Source of the DNA: an uncultured Prevotellaceae bacterium
GTDB lineage: Bacteria > Bacteroidota > Bacteroidia > Bacteroidales > Bacteroidaceae
DNA length: 64,000 nucleotides
Assembly: GCA_902780635.1 (NCBI GenBank)
Contig: CACZGH010000001.1
Span: 248,001-312,000 of the forward strand
Reading direction: 5' to 3'
A model generated the notes under the pieces. The model did not search any database. It was not told where the DNA came from and saw only the letters and a program-made list of their open reading frames with translations. Below, one piece after another: positions 1 to 7,942 of this stretch; the first letter of the stretch is position 1, and each line of letters opens with the position of its first letter. Both the position numbers and the translations under genes were made by a program.

Positions 1-155
1 CCGATGACATGCCACATTTTCTTGACGCCACCGACGCCTTGGGTGCCGCCTACTGCCATTACATGCAGATGGGGCGCCCCGAGTCGCAGGTCAGTTTCAA
101 AGGCTGGAAAGACTTTGTGAACAAAAATCAGGAAAGAGTATGCAAACGACCCTAA
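1..155 (+). CDS. ruvC: RuvC, C-terminal fragment (crossover junction endodeoxyribonuclease)
   Basis: Reading in frame from base 3, the sequence gives a 50-residue tail that begins DDMPHFLDATDALGAAYCHY and stops at 153-155. The DATDALGAA segment matches the last conserved block of RuvC, which contains one of the catalytic acidic residues of this Holliday-junction resolvase; the rest of the gene lies left of the window. The stop codon is 13 bases inside the next gene, whose ATG is at 140, so the two are probably translationally coupled. The identification rests on one motif and the C-terminal position, so it is likely but not certain. Confidence 0.72.
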   Translation, partial: DDMPHFLDATDALGAAYCHYMQMGRPESQVSFKGWKDFVNKNQERVCKRP

Positions 156-1627
156 GAATCAGCCAAGGCGTGACACGTATGCCCAAATGGCGCATGGCAC
201 GGCCTGTCGACCTCGAGCTCTGCGACAGTGAGCAGCTAGCCATCGCCGGCAGCAATGGCAGCGGAAAGTCGATGCTGGCAGACCTGATGACCGGCCGTCA
301 CCCTCTGCTGATGCATGACCCAGAATACGACTTCCGTCCCAGTACGAAGCCACTGGTGTCGGACAACATCAAATACATCACCTTCCGCGACTGCTATGGA
401 GGCGACAACGACCGCACCTACTACCTTCAGCAGCGGTGGAACCATCACGACATCGACGAAGAGACGCCCACTGCAGGCGAAACGCTGGAGCGGGCCTTCC
501 TGATGGCCGGCACCGACACCCCGCAGCGACGGGCGTTCCAGCAAAAGCTTTATGAGCTGTTTGGCCTGGACCGTCTGCTCGACAAATATATCATCCTGCT
601 CTCAAGCGGTGAACTGCGTAAGACCGAACTGGCCAAGACCCTCTTCTGCGAACCACGCATCCTGATCATGGACAACCCCTTCATCGGACTCGATGCCTCC
701 ACCCGCGAGCAACTCAAGACCCTGTTGGGCGAACTGTCGAAGCAGATGCACCTGCAGATTGTGCTGATACTCTCCAAGACGGACGACATGCCCGACTTCA
801 TCACCCATGTGATACCCGTCGAGGGCATGACAGTGGGCAAGAAGATGACCCGTGACCAATACATGAGCGTTTATGGCCAGCGTCCGGCTCACATTCTGTC
901 TGAAGAGAAAGAAAAAGCCATCGAGGCCCTCCCCTACCACGATGACGACTACCATGCAGAGGAAGTGGTAAATATGCGTGACGTAAGTATCAGATATGGT
1001 GCGCGGACCATCCTGAAAGACCTCAACTGGACGATACGCAACGGGGAGCGGTGGTCGCTGAGCGGGCCCAACGGGAGCGGCAAGTCGACCCTGCTGAGTC
1101 TGATCTGCGCCGACAACCCCCAAGGCTATGCCTGCGACATCTCCCTCTTTGGGATGACCCGTGGCAGCGGCGAGAGCATCTGGGACATCAAGCGCCACAT
1201 CGGCTATGTATCGCCTGAGATGCACCGCGCATACAAAAAAGACCTGCCCGCCATCCGCATCGTGGCCAGTGGTCTGAAAGACTCCATTGGACTCTACGTC
1301 AAGCCCACCGAGGAAGAATACGAGATCTGCCGCTGGTGGATGGACATCTTCGGTCTGGAAGGTCTGCAGGAGCGCACATTTCTCACCCTGTCAAGCGGTG
1401 AACAGCGACTAGTGCTGCTGGCTCGCGCCTTCGTGAAAGACCCCGAGTTGCTGATCCTAGACGAACCGCTACACGGTCTGGACGACCGCAACCGCCAGAT
1501 GGTGAAAGACATCATCGAAGCGTTTTGCCGACGACGAAACAAAACACTGATCATGGTGACACACTACGAAGAAGAGTTGCCGCCATGTATCGACAAACAT
1601 AAAAGAATAGAACAAAACCATCATTAA
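140..1627 (+). CDS. ABC ATPase with two nucleotide-binding domains (ModF-like)
   Basis: A 495-residue soluble protein made of two ABC cassettes. The first has Walker A GSNGSGKS (37-44), signature LSSGE (154-158) and Walker B ILIMDNP (174-180). The second has Walker A GPNGSGKS (309-316), signature LSSGEQ (417-422), Walker B LLILDEP (437-443) and an H-loop His at 475. In the first cassette the catalytic glutamate after Walker B is Asn179 and no H-loop histidine is visible (LSKTDD around 211-216), so only one site is likely to hydrolyse well. There is no membrane segment and no permease gene beside it. ModF/PhrA-like proteins have this layout, but their substrate is unclear. The gene overlaps ruvC at its 5' end. 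Confidence 0.85.
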   Translation: MQTTLRISQGVTRMPKWRMARPVDLELCDSEQLAIAGSNGSGKSMLADLMTGRHPLLMHDPEYDFRPSTKPLVSDNIKYITFRDCYGGDNDRTYYLQQRWNHHDIDEETPTAGETLERAFLMAGTDTPQRRAFQQKLYELFGLDRLLDKYIILLSSGELRKTELAKTLFCEPRILIMDNPFIGLDASTREQLKTLLGELSKQMHLQIVLILSKTDDMPDFITHVIPVEGMTVGKKMTRDQYMSVYGQRPAHILSEEKEKAIEALPYHDDDYHAEEVVNMRDVSIRYGARTILKDLNWTIRNGERWSLSGPNGSGKSTLLSLICADNPQGYACDISLFGMTRGSGESIWDIKRHIGYVSPEMHRAYKKDLPAIRIVASGLKDSIGLYVKPTEEEYEICRWWMDIFGLEGLQERTFLTLSSGEQRLVLLARAFVKDPELLILDEPLHGLDDRNRQMVKDIIEAFCRRRNKTLIMVTHYEEELPPCIDKHKRIEQNHH

Positions 1628-1628
1628 A

Positions 1629-2102
1629 ATGAGAAGATTTTTACTTTTTTCGATTGCCCTTATGGCATTCATCTCTGTTTCTGCACAAGACGCCTACAAT
1701 GAGGCCATCAGAATGGCTAGAGCTGTAGCCGATGACACCTCCCGCACCCTGGAGGAACGCAAAGTGGCTACATTTAAGAAAGACGCCTTATACTATTTAG
1801 GATACCAGTCATACAAACTGGCTCCCGACAGCAGCGCCGCAATGCTCGACCACCAGGCCCTGGCCCTCTTCCAGTATATCAATCTTTATACCGGACGTCT
1901 GGCGATGGCTGGCAAGAAGGAACGTGCCGAGATCATCGAGCTGTTCAAGAACATCAGTCTGGCTCATCCTAAATTCAAGGACAAGAACAAGGAGTATGTG
2001 CTGGCCTATATCACCAACGAGGGCTATATCACAAAATTCTCTCTCGACACCGACTGGGTGGCCGCTTACAACGACATCAAGCGGCGCATGACACAGCGAT
2101 AA
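1629..2102 (+). CDS. Small exported protein of unknown function
   Basis: 157 residues starting one base after the stop of the ABC ATPase, so almost certainly in the same transcript. The N-terminus MRRFLLFSIALMAFISVSAQ is a clear signal peptide ending in the SAQ cleavage pattern common in Bacteroidetes. The mature part is mainly helical and charged, with no lipobox, metal motif or repeat that I recognise. It is probably a periplasmic protein. I cannot assign a family; a conserved Bacteroidales hypothetical is the best description. Confidence 0.75.
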   Translation: MRRFLLFSIALMAFISVSAQDAYNEAIRMARAVADDTSRTLEERKVATFKKDALYYLGYQSYKLAPDSSAAMLDHQALALFQYINLYTGRLAMAGKKERAEIIELFKNISLAHPKFKDKNKEYVLAYITNEGYITKFSLDTDWVAAYNDIKRRMTQR

Positions 2103-2110
2103 TTCTTCTG

Positions 2111-2157
2111 AGGAGTTTAGGAGTTCAGAAGTTCAGGAGTCAGGAGTTCAGGAGTTG
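2111..2157. repeat. Octamer tandem array (AGGAGTTC-type)
   Basis: Six degenerate copies of AGGAGTTC in a row (one copy is 7 bases) fill most of the gap between two convergent genes. It starts 9 bases after the stop codon at 2102. It belongs to the window-wide family of short-period intergenic arrays. Confidence 0.75.
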
Positions 2158-2159
2158 GC

Positions 2160-3239
2160 TCAATACTTATAATAATACCAATAAGTATTGCCAAACTCCC
2201 TTCTTAGGTAATTGGGAGCCACTTCTTTAGGATAACTGCGCTCCATCTTGCGGAAATTGCGGAAGTCGGTCTCCACGACATGGTTCTCGCCCTCAGGGAT
2301 GGGTGCGCCTGAATAAAACTGATAGAGAAGCATCGCCTCGGCATAATGGCGTGGGATGATGGTATCGGGATACACCTTTCGGGCGAGGGTCGCAAAATGT
2401 TCCAAGTCACGGTCGACGAGATAGCCTATGAGCCGGTATTGTATCTTTGCCTTGCGAGATTTGGCGAAATCGTTGATGAGCGTGTCGTTGAGAATGAGTG
2501 TACACACCTCATCGCCATCGGGCAAGAGCTGACTGGAGCTACACTCCACCGGATAATGAAACAGTTGGTCCCCCAGGAGCCCTTTCTGCGCAAGGGCATA
2601 AGCACGCAACATCGTCAGTGAGGGGTCTGTGGCCAGCGACCGTCTTCCCACCTTAAGCGCCTTGTCATATTTTTCCTCCGCTATGAGCTTCTCCATTCTC
2701 ATCCGATAATGAAAAACATCCTGACTATTGCTAAATAGTCCCACCAACAAAAACATCACAACCATCATGGCCAGATTGACCCACACATCACGCAGCCACG
2801 TGGTGTGAGTGAGCAGTGTGACCTTGTTTCTGATGAGGAACCGTGTGCCCCCATAAAAAATCACCAGAAGCAGCGGTACCGCCACCCACCAGCCACCGAA
2901 AGAGAAACCCTTATGAATGGTCGTACTCACATCGGTGATGATCGTGAGTGTGAGCAATGAGGGGAAAAAAGTGAGGGCATAGGCCCATTTGTCCAATTTG
3001 ACAAACGATGCCACTGCCCACTGTAGCAGAGCAAGCACCAGTGTGATGAGCACAGCTCCGACGGTGCGGTCATAATGTGTCTTCCCCTCAGAGAGCACAT
3101 GCTGTGCTGCCGCCAGCACATCCTGCTGATAGAAAAAGAGATAGACGAAAGAGAATACACAGAACGCTGCCATGCAGACGATCTGTGTATATTTCTCTTT
3201 TGAAGTGGTCCTATTGCTTTCCAGCAGGAAATACGTCAT
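2160..3239 (-). CDS. Polytopic membrane protein of unknown function (possibly DUF6057-like)
   Basis: 359 residues. The N-terminal half has about five hydrophobic segments (roughly 22-37, 60-80, 86-104, 118-133 and 150-170). A soluble half follows, with a helical, TPR-like stretch (around 180-230) and an aromatic C-terminus GNTYWYYYKY. The topology and the GNxYWYYY ending resemble the Bacteroidetes DUF6057 membrane proteins as I remember them, which are usually longer, so this may be a short version. The gene starts 4 bases after glgB ends and is probably co-transcribed with it. No function can be given. Confidence 0.7.
   Translation of the reverse strand: MTYFLLESNRTTSKEKYTQIVCMAAFCVFSFVYLFFYQQDVLAAAQHVLSEGKTHYDRTVGAVLITLVLALLQWAVASFVKLDKWAYALTFFPSLLTLTIITDVSTTIHKGFSFGGWWVAVPLLLVIFYGGTRFLIRNKVTLLTHTTWLRDVWVNLAMMVVMFLLVGLFSNSQDVFHYRMRMEKLIAEEKYDKALKVGRRSLATDPSLTMLRAYALAQKGLLGDQLFHYPVECSSSQLLPDGDEVCTLILNDTLINDFAKSRKAKIQYRLIGYLVDRDLEHFATLARKVYPDTIIPRHYAEAMLLYQFYSGAPIPEGENHVVETDFRNFRKMERSYPKEVAPNYLRREFGNTYWYYYKY
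2161..2190. terminator. Perfect 10-bp stem-loop at a convergent gene junction
   Basis: CAATACTTAT and ATAAGTATTG form perfect 10-bp arms around a 10-base loop. The hairpin sits inside the last codons of the minus-strand membrane protein and about 60 bases past the stop of the plus-strand gene. It is AT-rich and lacks a clean T-tract, so a terminator role is only a guess from its position. Confidence 0.35.
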
Positions 3240-3243
3240 GGTC

Positions 3244-5298
3244 CTAATTCTTTTTCAACACGACTGCTGAGCGAGCAGGGATGTAGAGTTTGAGCCACTC
3301 TTTATGATCAGCCACATAGAGCGGGTCGTAGTTGGTGAAATGGGTGACGGAGTCGTCAGCCAGTCCATTACCACCGAACTCCTTGGCATCAGTGTTGAGC
3401 ACCACATCGTATGACCCGGTGGGCACCAAGAAGCCGTAGTCAGTGAACGAACGGTTGGGGCTGAAGTTGAAGACAAAGACCAAGTCGCCACGCATGTAGG
3501 CCAACACCTGGTCGCCATCGTTGTGCCAGATCTCCACCACGGGAGTCTTCTGGAAGTTCTTCACACTCTTGATGACACTGAGCATACGCTCGTCGAAGTC
3601 GCCGAGCCAGTGGTAGCACAGCTCCTTGTTGTCTACCAAGTTCCACTGACGGCGGGCATATTTGTAGCTCCATCCATTACCCTCACGTGGGAAGTCGATC
3701 CACTCAGGATGTCCAAACTCATTGCCCATAAAATTAAGGTAGCCACCATTGATGGTCGATGCCGTGACAAGACGTATCATCTTGTGCAGGGCGATTCCAC
3801 GGTGTGCCATCTCGTTTTCGTCGCCTTTCTTGAAATGCCAGTACATATCGGCGTCGATGAGGCGGAAGATGATGGTCTTATCGCCCACAAGTGCCTGGTC
3901 ATGGCTCTCACAGTAGGAGATGGTCTTCTCATCGGGACGGCGGTTTTTCACCTCCCAGAAGATGGAGCTGGGCTTCCAGTTCTCGTCGCTCACCTCCTTG
4001 ATGGTCTTGATCCAGTAGTCGGGGATGTTCATAGCCATGCGGTAGTCGAAGCCGAAGCCGCCATCCTCAAACTTGGCTGCAAGTCCTGGCATACCGCTCA
4101 CCTCCTCAGCGATGGTGATGGCATGAGGATTGACCTCATGGATGAGTTTGTTGGCCAGTGTGAGATAGCAGATGGCGTTGTCGTCCTCATGTCCATTGAA
4201 ATAGTCGCCGTAGTTGGTGAATGCCTCACCCAGACCGTGGCTATAATAGAGCATAGAGGTGACACCGTCGAAGCGGAAACCGTCGAAGTGGTACTCCTCG
4301 AGCCAGAACTTACAGTTGGACATGAGGAAGTGCATCACCTCGTCCTTTCCATAGTCAAAGCAGAGAGAGTCCCAAGCCGGGTGCTCGTGACGGTCGCCGG
4401 GATAGAAATACTGGTTGGGATCGCCTGCGAGGTTGCCCAGACCCTCTACCTCATTTTTGACAGCATGTGAATGTACGATGTCCATGATGACAGCGACACC
4501 ATTCTGATGTGCAGTGTCAATGAGCGCCTTGAGCTCCTCGGGGGTACCGAAGCGGCTTGAAGCGGCGAAGAAAGAGCTGACATGGTAGCCGAAAGAGCCA
4601 TAATAGGGATGCTCCTGGATGGCCATGATCTGGATGCAGTTGTATCCGTCTTTGATGACACGTGGGAGCACATTGTCCTTAAACTCTGTGTAGGAGCCTA
4701 CTTTCTCAGCGTCCTGTCCCATACCGATGTGGCACTCGTAGATGAGCAGCGGATTGACATTGGCCTTGAATTTTTTCTTCTTCCATACGTAAGGCTGTTC
4801 AGGATTCCACACCTGTGCGGAGAAGATTTTGGTGTTCTCGTCCTGCACCACGCGTCTGGCCCATGCGGGGATACGCTCCCCCTCGCCTCCGTTCCAGTGC
4901 ACATGCATCTTATAGAGGTCGCCGTGCTTGACAGCCTTGGCTGAGAGTTTCAGTTCCCAGTTGCCTGTACCGGGCACTCTCTTGGCGCGGTATCTCTCGG
5001 TCTCTTTCCAGTCGTTGAAGTCGCCCACGAGATAAATGTCAGTAGCGGTGGGAGCCCACTCGCGGAACACCCATCCACGTGCGGTCTTGTGCAGTCCATA
5101 GTAGTCGTAGCCCGACGCGAAGTCGGTAAGGGTTGACTTGCCGTTGCGTGTCAACTGATTGAGTTTCCACACTGCATGGTCATGACGACCTGTGATGGCA
5201 CCCTCAAAAGGCTCTAAGTAGGGATCGTTGGCCACCAGACCGATGTGCTTAGGAGTCCTTGGCTTTCTTGTGGTTTTTGTGGTTTTTTTCTCTGGCAT
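3244..5298 (-). CDS. glgB: 1,4-alpha-glucan branching enzyme, eukaryotic-type
   Basis: A 684-residue cytoplasmic enzyme that forms alpha-1,6 branches in glycogen. A CBM48-like beta domain (about 60-165) precedes the GH13 barrel. Visible catalytic residues are Asp344 in GFRFDGV, Glu398 in IAEEVSG and Asp467 in ESHDQ. The blocks GNEFGHPEW and YARRQW, the short N-terminus and the HIGMG region are those of eukaryotic GBE1-type enzymes rather than the E. coli GlgB type. A lysine/threonine-rich N-terminal tail (1-18) precedes the domain. It sits between yhcH-like and a membrane protein gene; no other glycogen gene is in the window. Confidence 0.95.
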   Translation of the reverse strand: MPEKKTTKTTRKPRTPKHIGLVANDPYLEPFEGAITGRHDHAVWKLNQLTRNGKSTLTDFASGYDYYGLHKTARGWVFREWAPTATDIYLVGDFNDWKETERYRAKRVPGTGNWELKLSAKAVKHGDLYKMHVHWNGGEGERIPAWARRVVQDENTKIFSAQVWNPEQPYVWKKKKFKANVNPLLIYECHIGMGQDAEKVGSYTEFKDNVLPRVIKDGYNCIQIMAIQEHPYYGSFGYHVSSFFAASSRFGTPEELKALIDTAHQNGVAVIMDIVHSHAVKNEVEGLGNLAGDPNQYFYPGDRHEHPAWDSLCFDYGKDEVMHFLMSNCKFWLEEYHFDGFRFDGVTSMLYYSHGLGEAFTNYGDYFNGHEDDNAICYLTLANKLIHEVNPHAITIAEEVSGMPGLAAKFEDGGFGFDYRMAMNIPDYWIKTIKEVSDENWKPSSIFWEVKNRRPDEKTISYCESHDQALVGDKTIIFRLIDADMYWHFKKGDENEMAHRGIALHKMIRLVTASTINGGYLNFMGNEFGHPEWIDFPREGNGWSYKYARRQWNLVDNKELCYHWLGDFDERMLSVIKSVKNFQKTPVVEIWHNDGDQVLAYMRGDLVFVFNFSPNRSFTDYGFLVPTGSYDVVLNTDAKEFGGNGLADDSVTHFTNYDPLYVADHKEWLKLYIPARSAVVLKKN

Positions 5299-5370
5299 AA
5301 TATCAATTGTTGATGTTTCTCATTTATTATTCTTTACAAGAGTTAAGTCGTCAGGGAGTGAGCATGTTAT

Positions 5371-5817
5371 TTATGCTTTCACTTTGAAAATAGCTTTTTT
5401 CAGTTCCGGCTCATCGCTGATACAGGGAGCATGTCCGTCCTGTGGGAAGAAGATGGCAAACATGCCTTTAGTGCAGGTGACAATGCTTTGTGAGGGGATA
5501 CCAGGCAGTTTGGCCATGTCTTTCTTCTCATCGAAATCACCCTCAGGCAGTTGATCCACAGGTGTGTATCCGTAGGACTCTGCTCCTGACAACGGTATCT
5601 GGATGTCGATCATTTCCCGATGATACTCCAGCACAGCCTCTTCTTTGGTTTTTCCTTTGGCCACCTGGATATTGACAAAGAGGTCATCGCCCTTGATGAG
5701 ATGTTTTCCCGGTTCAAGCGCGGCGAGGTCATTGTTTTTGACAAACTCGATAGCGTCTGCAAAAAGTGGGTTCAGACTAGCGTACTTTCCGATGTTTTCC
5801 AATGTGTCGATAATCAT
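5371..5817 (-). CDS. YhcH/YjgK/YiaL family protein
   Basis: 148 residues, the usual length for this cupin-fold family (also annotated as beta-galactosidase subunit beta or DUF386). Conserved features are EYHREMIDIQ (about 65-74), where Glu and His bind metal, the YGYTP block and FFPQDGHAPCI near residue 125. Family members are linked to sialic acid or other sugar metabolism as anomerase-like proteins, but the substrate here is unknown. It lies 72 bases upstream of glgB on the same strand and could share its transcript. The base run just before the ATG is a CCTCAAAA repeat. Confidence 0.88.
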   Translation of the reverse strand: MIIDTLENIGKYASLNPLFADAIEFVKNNDLAALEPGKHLIKGDDLFVNIQVAKGKTKEEAVLEYHREMIDIQIPLSGAESYGYTPVDQLPEGDFDEKKDMAKLPGIPSQSIVTCTKGMFAIFFPQDGHAPCISDEPELKKAIFKVKA

Positions 5818-5818
5818 A

Positions 5819-5836
5819 TTTTTGAGGTTTTGAGGT
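5819..5836. repeat. CCTCAAAA-type repeat next to a start codon
   Basis: On the minus strand ACCTCAAA occurs twice in tandem and runs straight into the yhcH-like ATG, giving an A-rich leader. The same word appears before the lolA-like ATG near 17735-17757. Confidence 0.5.
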
Positions 5837-5876
5837 TTTTTGTTGTTGAGTTTTTTTGTCTTTATTACGTAATTAC

Positions 5877-5920
5877 GTTTTTAAGACATGACGAAATCAC
5901 GACATGACGAAATCACGAAA
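5877..5920. repeat. Octamer array GACATGAC/GAAATCAC
   Basis: The 16-base block GACATGACGAAATCAC is repeated exactly twice in tandem (5885-5900 and 5901-5916) and is followed by GAAATATC. Read as octamers it matches the words GAAATAAC and GACATCAC found near 20025 and 56564. Confidence 0.75.
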
Positions 5921-5923
5921 TAT

Positions 5924-5979
5924 CATTTTTTCATCTTTCAATTTTAATATTTAATTTTTCATCTTTCATCTTTAATTTT
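5924..5979. repeat. Heptamer array (TCATCTT/TAATTTT)
   Basis: Strict period-7 words TCATCTT, TCAATTT, TAATATT and TAATTTT run in register from about 5931 to 5979. The array enters the coding end of the MORN-repeat gene, so its last residues (around HEN) are repeat-derived. Confidence 0.75.
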
Positions 5980-7090
5980 CATGTCTGATGCCATTTTCAT
6001 AGTAGCCGCGGGCAGTGATTTGGCCATTGCGGTCTTTCTCTACGAAGTTGCCGTCGCGCTCACCGTTTTTGTAGTTGCCCTCGAAGCGTTTGCCATCAGC
6101 GCTTTGCTCGATGACCGCGCCATGGCGGATGCCACGGTGGAAATTGCCACGAAGCCTTCTGCCATCATGGAAACGGATGATGACCAGTCCCTCGAATTTG
6201 CCCTCGCGGAACTCGCCCTCTATCACGTCGCCATTTTTCTTGGTGAGTTTGCCATGACCGTTCTGCACGTCCTTATACCAAGAGCCGTCGTAGACGTCTC
6301 CGTTTTTCCATTTGAAGATGCCGGCGCCAGATTTCTCTCCTTTGAGGAAGTGACCGGAGTAATAGTCGCCATTGCTGTATTTCACGACCCCTAAACCGGT
6401 GCGCTCACCTCTGACATATTCTCCCTCATAGACATCGCCATTGGCAAACTTATAGACACCTTTGCCATGAGGCAGGTCATGAAGCCAGTTGCCGGTGTAG
6501 ACATCACCATCATCGTAGTAGTTAGTGCCCTGGCCCTGACGCTCGTTGGCCACCCAGGACCCCGTGTAATAGATGCCGTTGCCCCAGTTGAAGACGCCCT
6601 TTCCGTCTTTCATGTCATCCTTCCATTGTCCGTCGTAGTACTGTCCTGTCGAGAAAGTGTATTTGCCGCGGCCATTTCTCTTGTCGGCTTTCCACTCCCC
6701 TTTGTACACGTCGCCATTGTAGTAGTACATGGTGCCGTCGCCCTCTTGATAGTCGCGGTACCACATCCCCACATACTTATTGTTGTTCATGAAATAGAAA
6801 GTGCCCCTGCCGTGCTGGAGGTCCTGAAACCACTGACCCTCGTATTTCTCACCGTCGGAAAAGGTGAACACGCCATAGCCATTGCGCTTGCCCTTGACAT
6901 ACTCGCCTTTATAGACATCGCCGTTTTTATATGTGGTCTCCCCTTTTCCATTGGGTTTGCTCCCCAGCATCTCACCCTTGTATGAACCACCATCCTTGGT
7001 GATACAAGAGCCGAGTGTAATCTTCTGTGCTTCTGCGCCATAAGGTATGAGTAGAAGGAGAAGAAATATATAAAAAAAGTGAGTTCTCAT
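5972..7090 (-). CDS. Exported MORN-repeat protein
   Basis: 372 residues with signal peptide MRTHFFYIFLLLLLIPYGAEAQ followed by about a dozen MORN repeats of roughly 23 residues (YxGxxxxGxxxGxGxxxxxxGxxYxG) from about residue 35 to 350. The repeats form an elongated beta-hairpin ladder that in other proteins binds membranes or partner proteins. No enzymatic domain is present, so a scaffold or surface-binding role is an inference. It is transcribed alone and diverges from kdsB; a -7 box lies at 7113-7120. The C-terminus is encoded by a heptamer repeat. Confidence 0.9.
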   Translation of the reverse strand: MRTHFFYIFLLLLLIPYGAEAQKITLGSCITKDGGSYKGEMLGSKPNGKGETTYKNGDVYKGEYVKGKRNGYGVFTFSDGEKYEGQWFQDLQHGRGTFYFMNNNKYVGMWYRDYQEGDGTMYYYNGDVYKGEWKADKRNGRGKYTFSTGQYYDGQWKDDMKDGKGVFNWGNGIYYTGSWVANERQGQGTNYYDDGDVYTGNWLHDLPHGKGVYKFANGDVYEGEYVRGERTGLGVVKYSNGDYYSGHFLKGEKSGAGIFKWKNGDVYDGSWYKDVQNGHGKLTKKNGDVIEGEFREGKFEGLVIIRFHDGRRLRGNFHRGIRHGAVIEQSADGKRFEGNYKNGERDGNFVEKDRNGQITARGYYENGIRHEN

Positions 7091-7112
7091 TTTACCAATC
7101 GTATTTTCGACC

Positions 7113-7120
7113 CAAAATTA
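7113..7120 (-). promoter_or_regulatory. -7 box for the MORN-repeat gene
   Basis: The minus strand reads TAATTTTG, a match to the Bacteroidetes TAnnTTTG box, 23 bases upstream of the MORN ATG. No clear -33 TTTG at the right distance. Confidence 0.5.
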
Positions 7121-7174
7121 GCAAAAAAATCGGATATAGCGTTAAGAAAACCGTTTTTTATGAATTTTTTTAAT

Positions 7175-7182
7175 TAAGTTTG
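7175..7182 (+). promoter_or_regulatory. -7 box for kdsB that fixes the start codon
   Basis: TAAGTTTG matches TAnnTTTG. The expected transcription start (about 7187-7190) lies at or past the first in-frame ATG at 7187, which argues for translation from 7199 or, better, 7211. Confidence 0.55.
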
Positions 7183-7210
7183 CACAATGAAAACAAAAAT
7201 GAGACAGGAT

Positions 7211-7942
7211 ATGAGATATATTGGCATCATCCCGGCGCGCTATGCGTCGACAAGGTTTCCGGGCAAGCCATTGGCCCTGCTGGGTGGCAAGACGGTGATA
7301 GAGCGTGTATACACCCAAGTGACGTCGGTACTGGAGCATGTGTATGTGGCCACCGACGACGAACGCATCTTTGACACGGTGGTGGGGTTTGGCGGCCATG
7401 CCATCATGACCTCACCCGACCATAAGAGCGGCACAGACCGCGTGGCGGAGGCGGCCCGCAAGTGTGGCATAGACTATGACGTCGTGGTGAATGTGCAAGG
7501 CGACGAGCCGTTTATCCGTGGTGAGCAGATCCAGTTACTCTGTGCTTGTTTCGACCACCCCGACACACAGATAGCCACCCTTGGCAAACCGTTTGAAAGC
7601 ATGGAAGCCGTGCTGAATCCCAACTCGCCCAAAGTGGTGACCGACAATGAGGGATTTGCCCTCTATTTCAGCCGCAGCGTCATCCCTTACGTACGCGGTG
7701 TGGACCAGACTGCGTGGCTGGAGCATTTCCCGTTTGTCAAGCACATCGGACTGTATGCTTACCGTAAAGAGGTGTTGGAAGCAGTCACCCGTCTGCCCCA
7801 GTCGCCATTGGAACTCGCAGAGAGTCTGGAACAATTGCGGTGGTTGCAGAACGGCTATCGCATCCGTGTGGCACTGACCGACATGGAGACCGTAGGCATC
7901 GACACCCCTGAAGACCTCGCAAAAGCGGAAAAAATGATATGA
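7211..7942 (+). CDS. kdsB: 3-deoxy-manno-octulosonate cytidylyltransferase (CMP-KDO synthetase)
   Basis: Activates KDO with CTP to CMP-KDO for lipid A inner-core synthesis in the cytoplasm. The N-terminus MRYIGIIPARYASTRFPGKP is the family signature for the CTP-binding loop, followed by VATDDERI, VNVQGDEPF and a C-terminal GIDTPEDL. I place the start at 7211 because the family begins here and because the -7 box at 7175-7182 makes the upstream ATGs at 7187 and 7199 unlikely; this gives 243 residues, a normal length. The stop overlaps the next gene by ATGA. Confidence 0.95.
   Translation: MRYIGIIPARYASTRFPGKPLALLGGKTVIERVYTQVTSVLEHVYVATDDERIFDTVVGFGGHAIMTSPDHKSGTDRVAEAARKCGIDYDVVVNVQGDEPFIRGEQIQLLCACFDHPDTQIATLGKPFESMEAVLNPNSPKVVTDNEGFALYFSRSVIPYVRGVDQTAWLEHFPFVKHIGLYAYRKEVLEAVTRLPQSPLELAESLEQLRWLQNGYRIRVALTDMETVGIDTPEDLAKAEKMI

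Noticed and set aside
3523-4470. 315-codon plus-strand frame
   Set aside because: Antisense to glgB, no start signal and no recognisable protein features.
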